A stretch of DNA of 64,000 nt from SM1-46 sp002451215. GTDB taxonomy: Bacteria; Pseudomonadota; Gammaproteobacteria; Acidiferrobacterales; Sulfurifustaceae. The position numbers and the translations under genes were made by a program. The notes beneath the pieces were generated by a model. That model was not told the origin of the DNA. It worked only from the letters and a program-made list of their open reading frames with translations, and ran no database searches. The first letter of the stretch is position 1. Every line of letters starts with the position of its first letter. The stretch lies in NCBI GenBank assembly GCA_002451215.1, contig DKBM01000087.1, positions 34,980 to 98,979 of the forward strand, written 5' to 3'. Of the stretch, positions 42,911 to 52,239 are shown piece by piece.

Positions 42911-45366
42911 CCGTGCGCTTGTCAAACACGACCTGCGCCACGTCGTCGTAGTGACGGGCGAAGTGTGCCTTCAGGCCGGCGCGGATATAGGCCGGCAACT
43001 CATCGAAGTCGCCTCGATTTGCTTCCGGTAGAACCAGCTCCCGGATTCCGGCGCGGCGCGCTGCAATTACCTTTTCCCGAATACCACCCACCGCCAGCAC
43101 CTGACCGGTGAGGGTGATTTCGCCCGTCATCGCGATCGGGCGTGGCAGGCGCCGCCCACGCGCCAGCGATAGCAGCGCGCTCGTCATGGTGACCCCGGCG
43201 CTCGGGCCGTCCTTTGGCGTCGCGCCGGCCGGCACGTGCAAGTGCACGAACGCCTTGTCGAAGTATTCGCGCGGCGCCCCGTAGTGATCGCAGTGCGAGA
43301 CCGCGTAGCTGTAGGCGATTTCAGCGGACTCCTTCATCACCGCGCCGAGCTGGCCCGTGAGCTTGAAGCCGCGCCCCGCCTCATGCACGCGTGTTGCCTC
43401 CACATCCAGCGTGGCGCCACCAAGCGGCGTCCAGGCGAGCCCCGTGACGACGCCCACACCTCTTTGCGGAGGCTCGGGACGAAAGTCGGTCTTGCCCAGA
43501 TAGGCCTCAAGGTCCTTCGCGCCCACGTGAACCGGCGGTTTCGTGCCTTGAAGGATCTTCACGACTACCTTGCGCGCAATTGTGCCGAGACGCTTCTCGA
43601 GATTGCGCACGCCCGCCTCGCGCGCGTAGCGCTCGATCACCTCGCGCACCGCCGCCTTGTCCATCTTGAGCTGGCCGCGTTTCAGGCCCGCGCGCTCCAG
43701 TTGACGTGGAATCAGATACTGCTGCGCGATTGCCACCTTCTCGGCTGTGAGGTAGCCGGAGAGCCGGATCAGCTCCATACGATCCAGCAGCGGCGCGGGG
43801 ATGGTGTCGAGNNTGGTTGGCGGTACAGACGAACAGCACCTTGGAAAGGTCGAAACGTACGTCGAGATAGTGGTCGAGGAAATCGCGGTTCTGCTCCGGA
43901 TCGAGCACCTCGAGCAGGGCCGAAGCCGGATCACCCTGATAGGAAGCACCGATCTTGTCGATCTCATCAAGCATGATGACGGGATTGGCGACACCTACTT
44001 CCTTGATGGCCTGCACAAACTTGCCGGGCATGGCACCGATGTAGGTGCGCCGGTGGCCCTTGATCTCGGCCTCGTCGCGCATGCCACCGAGCGAGAAACG
44101 ATAGAACTTTCGCCCAAGCGCATGGGCAATCGAGCGACCGATCGACGTCTTGCCAACACCAGGCGGGCCGACCAGTAACAGGATTGAGCCACTGACCTCA
44201 CCCTTCATCGCCCCGACCGCAATGAATTCAATGATGCGATCCTTCACATCGGCCAGGCCGTAGTGTTCCTCATCGAGAACCGCCCGTGCGCGCTGGAGAT
44301 CGAGCTGATCGGGAGAGTGCTTGCCCCACGGCAGACTGGTCAGCAAGTCGAGATAGTTGCGGGTCACGGCATATTCGGGCGAGCCAACTTCTAGCACCGA
44401 GAACTTCTCCATTTCCTCATCGATGCGACGGCGCGCCTCGTCCGGCAAGGCGAGCGTGGCGATTCGTTCCCGAAACCGCTCGACCTCCGCGGTTCGGTCG
44501 TCCTTGGCCAATCCCAGCTCCTTCTGGATCACCTTCATCTGTTCGCGCAGCAGGAATTCGCGCTGGCGCTTTTCCATACTGGCCTCCACTTGCTTGTGGA
44601 TGCTCATCTGGGCGCGCGCTACCTCGACTTCCTTCTTGAGCAGGAGCAGCACTTTTTCGAGCCGCTCACGGATGGCGACCGTCTCGAGCACGGCCTGCAG
44701 CTCCTCCTTGTTGGCCGACGTTAGCGAGGCGGCGAAATCCGCCAGCCGCGAGGGCTCGTCGGGTCCGAAGCGATTGAGAAAATACTTGAGCTCCTCGCCG
44801 TATAGGGGGTTGAGTGGCAGCAGCTCCTTGATGGTGTTAATGAGTGCAATGGTGTGTGGGCGCAGCTCATCGACGCCGCTGTAACTCTTCTCCGGGAAAT
44901 AGCGTACGCGCACTACAAACGGGCGTTCGCGCGACACCCAGGATTCGATCGCGAAGCGTTCGAGTCCTTCGACATACACCTGCAGCTTGTCCTCAATCGG
45001 CTCGACCTTGTGTACGCGACAGGCGGTACCGGTACTGTAGTAATCGTCTGCCTGGGCACGAGTGGTGTCATCGCCGCGGATCAGCACCAGCCCCACCGCA
45101 CGGCTCGGAGACTCGAGCGCGATTTCGATGGTCCGCTGCCATGGATCGCGCTCGACCAGCAGCGGAATCAACTGTCCCGGAAAGAACGGCCGGTTGGCAA
45201 TCGGCAGGACGGGCAGATGCACAGGCAGCAAGTCGCCTGGTCGTGCCAAAACTTTCGCTTCGGAAACACTTCCGGCATCGCCCGCCCCGCCAGGGCGGTT
45301 GGGGCGTTCTTCGCTCGTCGATTCCATGTCGGGATCCATCGTTCCAACATGGGGATGCGCGGTCAC
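42894..45366 (-). CDS. lon: Lon ATP-dependent protease (frame interrupted by an assembly gap)
   Basis: About 820 residues from GTG 45366 (ATG 45339 also plausible). LON substrate domain starts LPVLPIANRPFFPGQLIPLL; Walker A LLLVGPPGVGKTSIG; Walker B NPVIMLDEIDKIG; catalytic Ser in KDGPSAGVTMTSALLSL and Lys in VGGIREKVIAARRAGI. Two bases N at 43812-43813 break the frame inside the AAA+ module: the left half ends VLFVCTAN, the right half resumes LDTIPAPLLDRMELIRLSGY. Removing one base restores a continuous protein, so this is an assembly artefact, not a pseudogene. Lon degrades misfolded and regulatory proteins. Confidence 0.92.
43812..43813. other. Assembly placeholder NN inside lon
   Basis: Two N bases. 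The reading frame matches if exactly one base (or 3n+1) stands here, with a codon CAN between Asn and Leu. Confidence 0.95.
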
Positions 45367-45388
45367 GCTTCAAGCACCCCGCGGCGCA

Positions 45389-45685
45389 TTAGAGCTTGCA
45401 GCGCTTGCGCAGCACGTTGTTGTCCTTCTTCAGCTTGTCACGCTCGGTCTTCATGCGAACGAGCTTCTCGGTCTGCGTCTTGAGCTCGGCCTGTGTCTGC
45501 GCAAGATGCCCACTCGCTTCGGCGAGTGCCTCATCCCGGGCGCTCAGATCTGCGCGGCTCGCCGCAAGATCCTGTTCCAGGCGGGTCACCCGGGCCTTCA
45601 ATTCCAACATCTCTTTATTGCTGCAACCGGCCAAACCGGCCAGCCACAACGCCGCCAGCATTGCCACGGCGAAACGGGACTTCAT
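45389..45685 (-). CDS. Coiled-coil lipoprotein
   Basis: 98 residues from ATG 45685, AAAGGAG upstream. Signal with lipobox LAGLAGC. The mature protein is one long coiled coil (VTRLEQDLAASRADLSARDE, TQAELKTQTEKLVRMKTERD) and ends in basic NVLRKRCKL. Resembles short Lpp/OmpA-like spacers but no family is recognised. Lies upstream of lon on the same strand. Confidence 0.65.
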   Translation of the reverse strand: MKSRFAVAMLAALWLAGLAGCSNKEMLELKARVTRLEQDLAASRADLSARDEALAEASGHLAQTQAELKTQTEKLVRMKTERDKLKKDNNVLRKRCKL

Positions 45686-45854
45686 GGTTTGCACTCCTTT
45701 GGGAATGTCTAGAATCTAGAGAGATGGGTGCGCGCAGTACGGTCTAGCCGCCGGTCGCGGTGCGGATGATAAGGAGCCGCACGGCGTGTCACAAGCGATG
45801 GTTGGGTGCGGCGACAGCGCGCGGCAGCAGCCACGGGGGCCGAGGAGGCAGCAG

Positions 45855-46382
45855 GTGAGGATCCCGACGCTTTACCAGTTCTTTCGGCATCAGGTGCAGC
45901 GTGGTCTCGATAATTGCGGGATTCGCGAACCCGGTACCGTGGACTACGTGAGCGAAGTACTGACGCGCTTTGCCGAGACGCGATCCTTGCATGCCGTCAC
46001 CGACCAAAACGGCCGCCCGATCGAGTACCTAGTCGATTTTCTCGCCGAGTACGCCCACGCGGTCGATGTGCGCAACCGCGCTCGCGCTGAGGCGCTTACG
46101 CGCCATCTTGGAGAATATGCCCTGTTCATGAGCGGATTCTTCCGCGAGCGGCTGACGCGCCGCGGCGAACTAAATTATTACCTGGCGCGTGGGGCGAGCG
46201 CCTACTGGGAGTGTGCCGACCAGGAGAGACACCTGGCCCGCCGCGAGGTGTTCCGGCGCGTGCACGAGAATTTTTCTCGTATCGCCAACACGCTGGACCA
46301 CATGCGCCGGAACCAGCTTCTGCTGACCGCACGCTCTGGCGACGGCCCGCCGCACCCACTCGCGCCGTTTTGGCGGCGTTAG
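45855..46382 (+). CDS. Hypothetical protein
   Basis: 175 residues from GTG 45855, chosen for GAGGAGG 7 bases upstream (the frame opens at 45786). No family recognised. Helix-rich, with charged and Tyr/Phe-rich segments (VDFLAEYAHAVDVRNRARAE, FMSGFFRERLTRRGELNYYL). No signal peptide. Lies between the divergent coiled-coil lipoprotein and a gene-free stretch. Confidence 0.6.
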   Translation: MRIPTLYQFFRHQVQRGLDNCGIREPGTVDYVSEVLTRFAETRSLHAVTDQNGRPIEYLVDFLAEYAHAVDVRNRARAEALTRHLGEYALFMSGFFRERLTRRGELNYYLARGASAYWECADQERHLARREVFRRVHENFSRIANTLDHMRRNQLLLTARSGDGPPHPLAPFWRR

Positions 46383-46769
46383 CCGGAAGTCAGGCTTGCG
46401 CGTCGATCCCTGCCGCTGCGCCGGTCCTTACGACTCGGGTCCCAGCGCATGATCCCGCGCCGGTCGTCTTTCATGCGTCTATCGCGGCCACTGCGGCGCT
46501 CGCCGGAGCGCGACGAATCTAGCCCCGGTCCATCCCCTGCCCCAGACATCTGTCACCCCACCCGCCCTTATTTCCCGGCAATGTAGCACTAACGCCGCCG
46601 AGCAGTCAGGCATCCTTCGACCGAACACGCCGGCATGCGCCATGAAAGCACTGCAACCGTCAAGCAGCGGAAACAAAGGGATGGTCCGCAACCAAACCAA
46701 TGCTTGGACTCCCAGGGTTTTACCCGGCCGCCGGGCGATCCGGCGGACGCTGGTGCAATCAGCCCTGAT
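46383..46769. other. 387-bp gene-free stretch
   Basis: No supported gene, hairpin terminator, tRNA or long repeat was found. Short open frames on both strands lack ribosome sites. Confidence 0.5.
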
Positions 46770-47114
46770 TCAGGTATGTCGCTTGTCGGAGCGACCTCGA
46801 ACCTCGTGGGCCGGGTACTTCTGTTCGTTCAGGGTAATCTTGCGATTGGCAGCCTCGATCAGATCAATATCGAGCTGGTCGGCGAGACGCACGAGATAAA
46901 GCAGCACGTCGGCCATCTCCAACGCCACCGCCGAGCGCGTCTGCTCGTCTAGCGTGCGGCTTTGCCGTTCACTCAGCCACTGGAAATGCTCAAGCAGCTC
47001 ACCGGCCTCGACAATTAGCGCCGCCGCCAGATTCTTTGGGGCATGAAACTGCTCCCAGTCGCGCGCGTCCGCAAAGGCGCGTAATCGCAGTCGGAGTTCG
47101 TCGATTGAGTTCAT
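46770..47114 (-). CDS. MazG-like nucleotide pyrophosphohydrolase
   Basis: 114 residues from ATG 47114. The MazG/dCTPase signature: AAALIVEAGELLEHFQWLSE (metal-binding E-x-x-E helix) and EMADVLLYLVRLADQLDI, ending NEQKYPAHEVRG. These single-domain enzymes hydrolyse house-cleaning nucleoside triphosphates. The start overlaps the GGDEF stop (ATGA). Confidence 0.9.
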   Translation of the reverse strand: MNSIDELRLRLRAFADARDWEQFHAPKNLAAALIVEAGELLEHFQWLSERQSRTLDEQTRSAVALEMADVLLYLVRLADQLDIDLIEAANRKITLNEQKYPAHEVRGRSDKRHT

Positions 47115-48226
47115 TGACCAGCCTCCTCGGCCACCTGGATGCCGCCTTTGCCGCTTAGCTGCTTGCTGCGGTACATGGCCTGGTCGACGCGTCGCACCAG
47201 GTCATCGAACGTCGATGCGTGCGGCGGAGCCACCCCGAGCCCGATCGAGACACTTAGGGCAGTGCCGCCGGCGCGCGACCACCGCTGTACGGCGTCCTGC
47301 AGACGCTCGGCGGCGCCTCGCGCCGCAGCGAGATCCGTTTCCGGCATTAACACAACGAACTCATCGCCGCCGTAACGCGCTGCGACATCGCCGGCGCGTA
47401 TGTTGGCAGTAATGAGGCCCGCAATCTCACGCAGCACCCGGTCACCGACCGCGTGCCCCTGTCCGTCGTTAACGGCCTTGAAACCATCGAGATCGGCGAA
47501 CAGCAGCGCCACGGGATGCTGATAGCGCACACCGGCACGCATCAGTGACTCGGCGCGGTCCTCGAGGCCTCGCCGGTTGAGCAGCCCGGTGAGTACGTCC
47601 ACGTGGCTCAGCGCTTCTAGCTGCTGGCGATTGCGTTCCAGTCGCGCCATGAGCGAGTAGCTATACAGCACTACGATGACGCCGAGCATCATGAAGAACA
47701 AGGTTCCCGGCGACAGCGCGCTAATGTACTCGGCGAACCGCAAACCGAAAATTACAAATCCCATCAGAAAGCTGCCGATTACTGCTTCACCAAAGGCACG
47801 CATGCCGTAGCGCATGCCGTTACCGAGGATGACGGCGAGGAACACAAAGTAGGTCGGCGAGGCAACGTTAGCGTCCGCGACCACACAAGCCGAAATGCCA
47901 ACGAGATCCGTCCACATCGCAAACCGCCAGCGCCATACGGCGTTCGGCCTGCGCCAAGCGTGAAAAAGGGTTGCGGTCGTCACGACGAAATAGACGGCTA
48001 GCGCAATGTCGGCGAGGCGCAGAAATTCCGCGCTGCGCGCCACGTTCTCGCCGGCATGAAAATAGACGATGCCAAGCACCCAGAAGAGATAGCGCGTCAG
48101 GTACTGGGAGCGCAGATCCTCCCAGGTAGCGGTGTGCAGCGAATCCCCGGCGCGCCGGAAGAAGGAACGGCGATCCAACTCCATGCGGCGGTCCGCCACG
48201 CGACGCCGGTCTGAAGACTCGCTCAC
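47111..48226 (-). CDS. Membrane-bound diguanylate cyclase (GGDEF)
   Basis: 371 residues from GTG 48226 overlapping the argH stop. Five or six N-terminal helices (LARYLFWVLGIVY-type WVLGIVYFHAGENVARSAEF, then YFVFLAVILGNGMRYGMRAF, LFFMMLGVIVVLYSYSLMA). GGDEF domain at about 200-365: VDVLTGLLNRRGLEDRA, and AARYGGDEFVVLMP. The RxxD inhibitory site is present upstream (RAGDVAARYGGDEF), so product feedback is expected. Makes cyclic di-GMP; signal unknown. Confidence 0.93.
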   Translation of the reverse strand: MSESSDRRRVADRRMELDRRSFFRRAGDSLHTATWEDLRSQYLTRYLFWVLGIVYFHAGENVARSAEFLRLADIALAVYFVVTTATLFHAWRRPNAVWRWRFAMWTDLVGISACVVADANVASPTYFVFLAVILGNGMRYGMRAFGEAVIGSFLMGFVIFGLRFAEYISALSPGTLFFMMLGVIVVLYSYSLMARLERNRQQLEALSHVDVLTGLLNRRGLEDRAESLMRAGVRYQHPVALLFADLDGFKAVNDGQGHAVGDRVLREIAGLITANIRAGDVAARYGGDEFVVLMPETDLAAARGAAERLQDAVQRWSRAGGTALSVSIGLGVAPPHASTFDDLVRRVDQAMYRSKQLSGKGGIQVAEEAGQ

Positions 48227-49614
48227 TGCGGTTTGCTCGCCATCCGCTCGCGAGCGCGATGTATCGCCGCACGCACCTGCGCGGGCGCGGTGCCGCCAAC
48301 ATGATTGCGGGCCTGCACCGAACCCTCCGGCGTCAGTACTGCGTACACATCCGCTCCAATTTGTGGACTGAATTGCTGCAGCTCATTCAGTGGAATCGCG
48401 GCGAGATCCCGGCGACTCTCGATCGCCAGTCGCACGGCACGCCCCACGACCTCATGCGCGTCGCGGAACGCTACCCCTTTGCGCACCAGATAATCAGCCA
48501 GATCGGTCGCGGTGGAAAACCCCTCGGCTGCCGCTTGCGACAGCCGTTCGCGGCGCACCTGCATGGCAGGCAACATGTCTGCGTAAACGCGCAGACACCC
48601 GAGCACCGTGTCGAGCGTATCGAACAGCGGCTCCTTATCCTCCTGGTTGTCCTTGTTGTAGGCGAGAGGCTGGGCCTTCATGAGCGTGAGAAGCGCGACA
48701 AGATTGCCCGCCACCCGCCCGCTTTTGCCTCGCACCAACTCGGGTACGTCAGGGTTCTTCTTCTGCGGCATGATCGAACTGCCGGTGCAAAATGCGTCCG
48801 AGAGCTCGACAAACGCAAATTGGCTGGTCGACCAGAGAATCAGTTCCTCGGACATTCGCGACAGATGGGTCATCAACAGCGCGGCCGCGGCGGCAAACTC
48901 GATTGCAAAATCACGATCCGATACAGCATCGATCGAATTCTCAGCGACCGTTTCAAAGCCGAGCAGCTTCGCCGTATAGGCCCGATCAATCGGAAAGCTC
49001 GTACCCGCCAGCGCGGCACTGCCAAGTGGCATCACGTTTACGCGCCCGCGGCAGTCACGGAATCGCGCCGCGTCACGCACAAGCATCTCGAACCAGGCAA
49101 GTAGGTGGTGACCGAACGTCACCGGTTGCGCAACCTGGAGGTGCGTGAAACCGGGCATAACGGTGTCGGCCTCGCGTTCAGCAACGTCGAGCATCGCGAG
49201 CTGCAGTCGCTGAATGGCCGCGAGCACCGTATCGATGCCGTCGCGCAAATAGAGCCGGATATCAGTCGCCACCTGGTCGTTGCGCGAGCGCCCCGTGTGC
49301 AGCTTCTTGCCGGCTTCGCCGATGCGATCGACGAGGCGCGCCTCGATGTTCATGTGCACGTCTTCAAGCGCCAGACTCCAGGCGAACGCGCCGCTCTCAA
49401 TCTCGGCCTCGATCTGTTTCAGGCCTTTTGCAATGGCATCGCGCTCGGCTTCCGTGAGCACACCGACATGCGCGAGCATTTTCGCGTGGGCAAGCGAGCC
49501 CAATATGTCATGCCGATAGAGGCGCTGGTCGAATCCGACCGAGGCAGTGAAGGTCTCGACGAAGGCATCGGTGGCTTCAGTGAAGCGACCGCCCCAAGGT
49601 TTGTCTTTGTTCAT
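48223..49614 (-). CDS. argH: Argininosuccinate lyase
   Basis: 463 residues from ATG 49614 (the frame opens at 49650). Last step of arginine synthesis. Signature GSSIMPQKKNPDVPELVRGK with the catalytic Ser loop; also KLHTGRSRNDQVATDIRLYL and MPGFTHLQVAQPVTFGHHLL with the histidine. Neighbour of algZ as in Pseudomonas, but divergent. Confidence 0.97.
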   Translation of the reverse strand: MNKDKPWGGRFTEATDAFVETFTASVGFDQRLYRHDILGSLAHAKMLAHVGVLTEAERDAIAKGLKQIEAEIESGAFAWSLALEDVHMNIEARLVDRIGEAGKKLHTGRSRNDQVATDIRLYLRDGIDTVLAAIQRLQLAMLDVAEREADTVMPGFTHLQVAQPVTFGHHLLAWFEMLVRDAARFRDCRGRVNVMPLGSAALAGTSFPIDRAYTAKLLGFETVAENSIDAVSDRDFAIEFAAAAALLMTHLSRMSEELILWSTSQFAFVELSDAFCTGSSIMPQKKNPDVPELVRGKSGRVAGNLVALLTLMKAQPLAYNKDNQEDKEPLFDTLDTVLGCLRVYADMLPAMQVRRERLSQAAAEGFSTATDLADYLVRKGVAFRDAHEVVGRAVRLAIESRRDLAAIPLNELQQFSPQIGADVYAVLTPEGSVQARNHVGGTAPAQVRAAIHRARERMASKPQ

Positions 49615-49744
49615 GCGCTCCCATGCACTCCCAGGCGCCGCCCGCCGCACGCAGATTGCGCGCGGCGCTGCCGCCTATCCGTAACCCGCCAACGATTATC
49701 GGTATGAGATTGTGACGGCTGGCAGGCCACGCTAGTTTGGGGAT

Positions 49745-49842
49745 GAGAGTTAGCCTGATTCGGACTCTCCTTTGTGCACCCCCACCCCGAATTCCGAATC
49801 AGGTCTTCGGTCCCCCCGGTAACCCCGGGGGGTCTTTTTTTA
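49745..49842 (+). ncRNA. Candidate small RNA between argH and the kinase operon
   Basis: Two consecutive hairpins: stem 1 CCTGATTCGGA (49754-49764) with TCCGAATCAGG (49793-49803), 28-base loop; then a strong terminator hairpin (49812-49832) and T7. Upstream, TTGTGA (49710-49715) and TAGTTT (49733-49738) with a 17-bp spacer could be a promoter. No open frame crosses the region with a start signal. The nearest genes are argH on the opposite strand and the kinase 190 bp further on. It is either a small RNA or an attenuated leader. Confidence 0.45.
49812..49841 (+). terminator. Strong intrinsic terminator
   Basis: CCCCCCGG (49812-49819), loop TAACC, CCGGGGGG (49825-49832), TC then seven T. No plus-strand protein gene precedes it. 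Confidence 0.9.
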
Positions 49843-49852
49843 TAGGCAATCG

Positions 49853-49872
49853 CGCTCAAGTATACTTGAGCG
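49853..49872. promoter_or_regulatory. 20-bp perfect palindrome, possible operator
   Basis: CGCTCAAG-TATA-CTTGAGCG is fully self-complementary over 20 bp. Its centre holds TATACT, a possible -10 element. It lies between the terminator and the first kinase gene, so a dimeric regulator could bind there. Confidence 0.45.
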
Positions 49873-50035
49873 GTCACACAAAGAAATGGCGCCCCTTCGC
49901 CAACGCCCGGCAGCAACGCGCTGATTTATTATACTTAGCCTCATTGTGAGGGCCCGGCCAGCTGTCACGGCCGCGGCTCCGATCTGCCCGCCGTCCACCG
50001 CGCGCAGGGGAACCGGCCTCACTTCCAGCAAACTC

Positions 50036-51088
50036 ATGGCCAAGCCCTCCGTAACCCAGAAGAGTTTCTTGCCGGACTTCGGCTCGTTCGGCATGGCCAT
50101 TCGGCTGGTGCTGCTCGCCGAGTTGCTCGCCATCATTATCACCATCGGGCGCAATGCGAGCTTTGACGAGAACGCCTGGCAGGACTTCAACCTACTCGCT
50201 GCCTTCGCGCTGATCATCTCGTTCTGCAGCGTCCTGGTTCTTAAAATCGTGGCGCCGCTGCTCGCCCGACTGTCGGCGGCCATGAGCTCGGTAGTGGTTG
50301 TCCTCCTCGTGCTGGTGGTCACGGCGCTCGGTACGGATCTGCTCATCTTTGCGCTGCACGACCTGGGACTGGTCGCCGAACGATGGCCGCCCTGGCGACA
50401 GTCACTGATCGTTCGCTCTCTCATTATTGCAACGGTGGTAACCGTCCTCGGTCTGCGCTATCTCTTCCTGCAGCACCAGAGCGAGCTCGACAGCCGCTCG
50501 CGCCAGGAAGCAAAAATGCAGGCGCTGCAATCGCGCATCCGACCACATTTCCTCTTCAATAGCCTCAACAGTGTTGCCTCGCTCACACGCTCAGACCCCA
50601 CTCGGGCCGAGGCAGTACTGCACGATCTGGCCGACCTGTTTCGCGTGCTGCTGGCGGACGCGCGCAAGCTGGTGCCAATCTCGGCCGAGCGCGAAATCTC
50701 GCGCCAATACCTTGAAATCGAGAAGATCCGGCTCGGCGACCGCCTGCAGATCAAATGGAACGTTGCGGACATTCCCCGGTCTGCGCAGATCCCGGCGCTT
50801 ACCCTGCAGCCGCTACTCGAGAATGCCATCTACCACGGCATCGAGCCGCGGTTCGCAGGGGGCATGATCCGTATTGACATGTGGGTCGAAGGCGACCTGC
50901 TGAACATCATGATCACCAACCCATTACCGGACGTGCGCAAGAGCGTCCATGGCAAGGGCAACCGTCTGGCGCAGGAGAATATTCGCCAGCGGCTTGTCAC
51001 CCAATTCGGCGAGCGTGCCAATATGCAGGCCTTCGAGGAGGGCGGCATGTATCACGTCAAAGTTAAGATGCCAATCGTTCACGGATGA
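50036..51088 (+). CDS. AlgZ/FimS-type sensor histidine kinase (first of two)
   Basis: 350 residues from ATG 50036 (the frame opens at 49946). Four membrane helices in residues about 15-150 (IRLVLLAELLAIIITIGRNA, FALIISFCSVLVLKIVAPLL). The histidine kinase domain has the LytS/AlgZ-type box SRIRPHFLFNSLNSVASLT and the ATP region TLQPLLENAIYHGIEP, NIMITNPLPDV. Such kinases pair with LytTR regulators. The stop overlaps the second kinase start (ATGA). Confidence 0.93.
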   Translation: MAKPSVTQKSFLPDFGSFGMAIRLVLLAELLAIIITIGRNASFDENAWQDFNLLAAFALIISFCSVLVLKIVAPLLARLSAAMSSVVVVLLVLVVTALGTDLLIFALHDLGLVAERWPPWRQSLIVRSLIIATVVTVLGLRYLFLQHQSELDSRSRQEAKMQALQSRIRPHFLFNSLNSVASLTRSDPTRAEAVLHDLADLFRVLLADARKLVPISAEREISRQYLEIEKIRLGDRLQIKWNVADIPRSAQIPALTLQPLLENAIYHGIEPRFAGGMIRIDMWVEGDLLNIMITNPLPDVRKSVHGKGNRLAQENIRQRLVTQFGERANMQAFEEGGMYHVKVKMPIVHG

Positions 51089-52239
51089 GCACGCCGCCTG
51101 CAACGCTGCCGCCCTGGATCGCCCGCCTGCGCGAGCGTGCCGAGCGGATCGAGGCCAGTCTCAACCGCCGGCTGTCTGCAGCCGCGCGTTCTGCGGAAGA
51201 TGAGGGAGGCTTCCTGCCGAACTTTTGCCGCGGTTGGGTGGTATTCAATGCCGCGATTGCGGCTGAGCTGCTCGCCGTCCTGGTCACCTTGCTCATGCCG
51301 CGGCAGATCCTTAGTGCGAGCGCCGGACAAGACCTGTTGCTGGTGTCGGTATTCGTGCAGTGGGTCGCGCTGACCGGCACAGCGGTACTGTGCCTCGCAC
51401 ACAAGGCGCTCAACCGGTTACCGAATATTCGGGCGCTGGGAGCAGCATTTCTTCTGCTGCTGCTCAGCACCTTCGTGGTAAGCGAGCTGGCCGTATGGCT
51501 GCTTTGGCTGCTCGGGCAGATAAAAACCGCGCGGCCGGACTGGTACACAGACTTCCATCTGCTCACGCTCACGGTAAGCGCCATCGCCAATGGATTGCTG
51601 CTGCGCTATTTCCTCGCCAAGCACGAGTTGCGCCAGCGCGTGCAGTCCGAAGCTCGCGCCAGAATGCAGGCCCTTCAATCACGCATTCGGCCACATTTCG
51701 TCTTCAACACGCTGAACATCATCGCCTCGCTGACCCGCTCCGATCCAAAGAAGGCTGAGACGGCGATCGAGGATATGGCGGAACTCTTTCGCATGATGCT
51801 GTCTCAGGACGAGAATCTGGTACCAGTGAAGAATGAAATCGACGTGGCCAACAAGTACCTCGCGCTCGAGCAGCTGCGCCTCGATAGCCGCCTGCAGGTG
51901 CAATGGGACGTGGGCACGTTCCCGCGCAAGGCCGTAATGCCGGTTTTGACGCTCCAGCCGCTGCTGGAAAATGCCATTCGCCATGGCATCGAGAACCTGG
52001 CAAGCGGTGGAACGGTCGAGGCGCGGCTATGGGAAAACGCCGACCGGATTCATATTCGCGTGATCAACCCACTGCCGCCGCCGCGTGCGCGGCGTACTGT
52101 TCTGTCCCCCAGCGAGGGGCTCGATACCATCCGCCAGCGCTTCCGCAATCAGTATGGAGAAGCGGCCACGCTCGACACCGAGGAACGTGAGGGACAATTT
52201 ATCGTCAATGTGGTGCTGCCGACCCGGGGAGACGAATGA
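51085..52239 (+). CDS. AlgZ/FimS-type sensor histidine kinase (second of two)
   Basis: 384 residues from ATG 51085. Same architecture: N-terminal extension of about 50 residues, four membrane helices, then SRIRPHFVFNTLNIIASLT, TLQPLLENAIRHGIENL, RVINPLPPPRARRT. Clearly a paralogue of the upstream gene (shared TRSDP and LQSRIRPHF). Two adjacent kinases of this class with one regulator is unusual. Its stop overlaps the regulator start (ATGA). Confidence 0.93.
   Translation: MSTPPATLPPWIARLRERAERIEASLNRRLSAAARSAEDEGGFLPNFCRGWVVFNAAIAAELLAVLVTLLMPRQILSASAGQDLLLVSVFVQWVALTGTAVLCLAHKALNRLPNIRALGAAFLLLLLSTFVVSELAVWLLWLLGQIKTARPDWYTDFHLLTLTVSAIANGLLLRYFLAKHELRQRVQSEARARMQALQSRIRPHFVFNTLNIIASLTRSDPKKAETAIEDMAELFRMMLSQDENLVPVKNEIDVANKYLALEQLRLDSRLQVQWDVGTFPRKAVMPVLTLQPLLENAIRHGIENLASGGTVEARLWENADRIHIRVINPLPPPRARRTVLSPSEGLDTIRQRFRNQYGEAATLDTEEREGQFIVNVVLPTRGDE

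Noticed and set aside
42894..45366. lon as a pseudogene
   Set aside because: The only break is at the NN placeholder, and both halves are intact and fit end to end.
46383..46769. A tRNA or structured RNA in the gene-free stretch
   Set aside because: No cloverleaf or strong paired stems seen.
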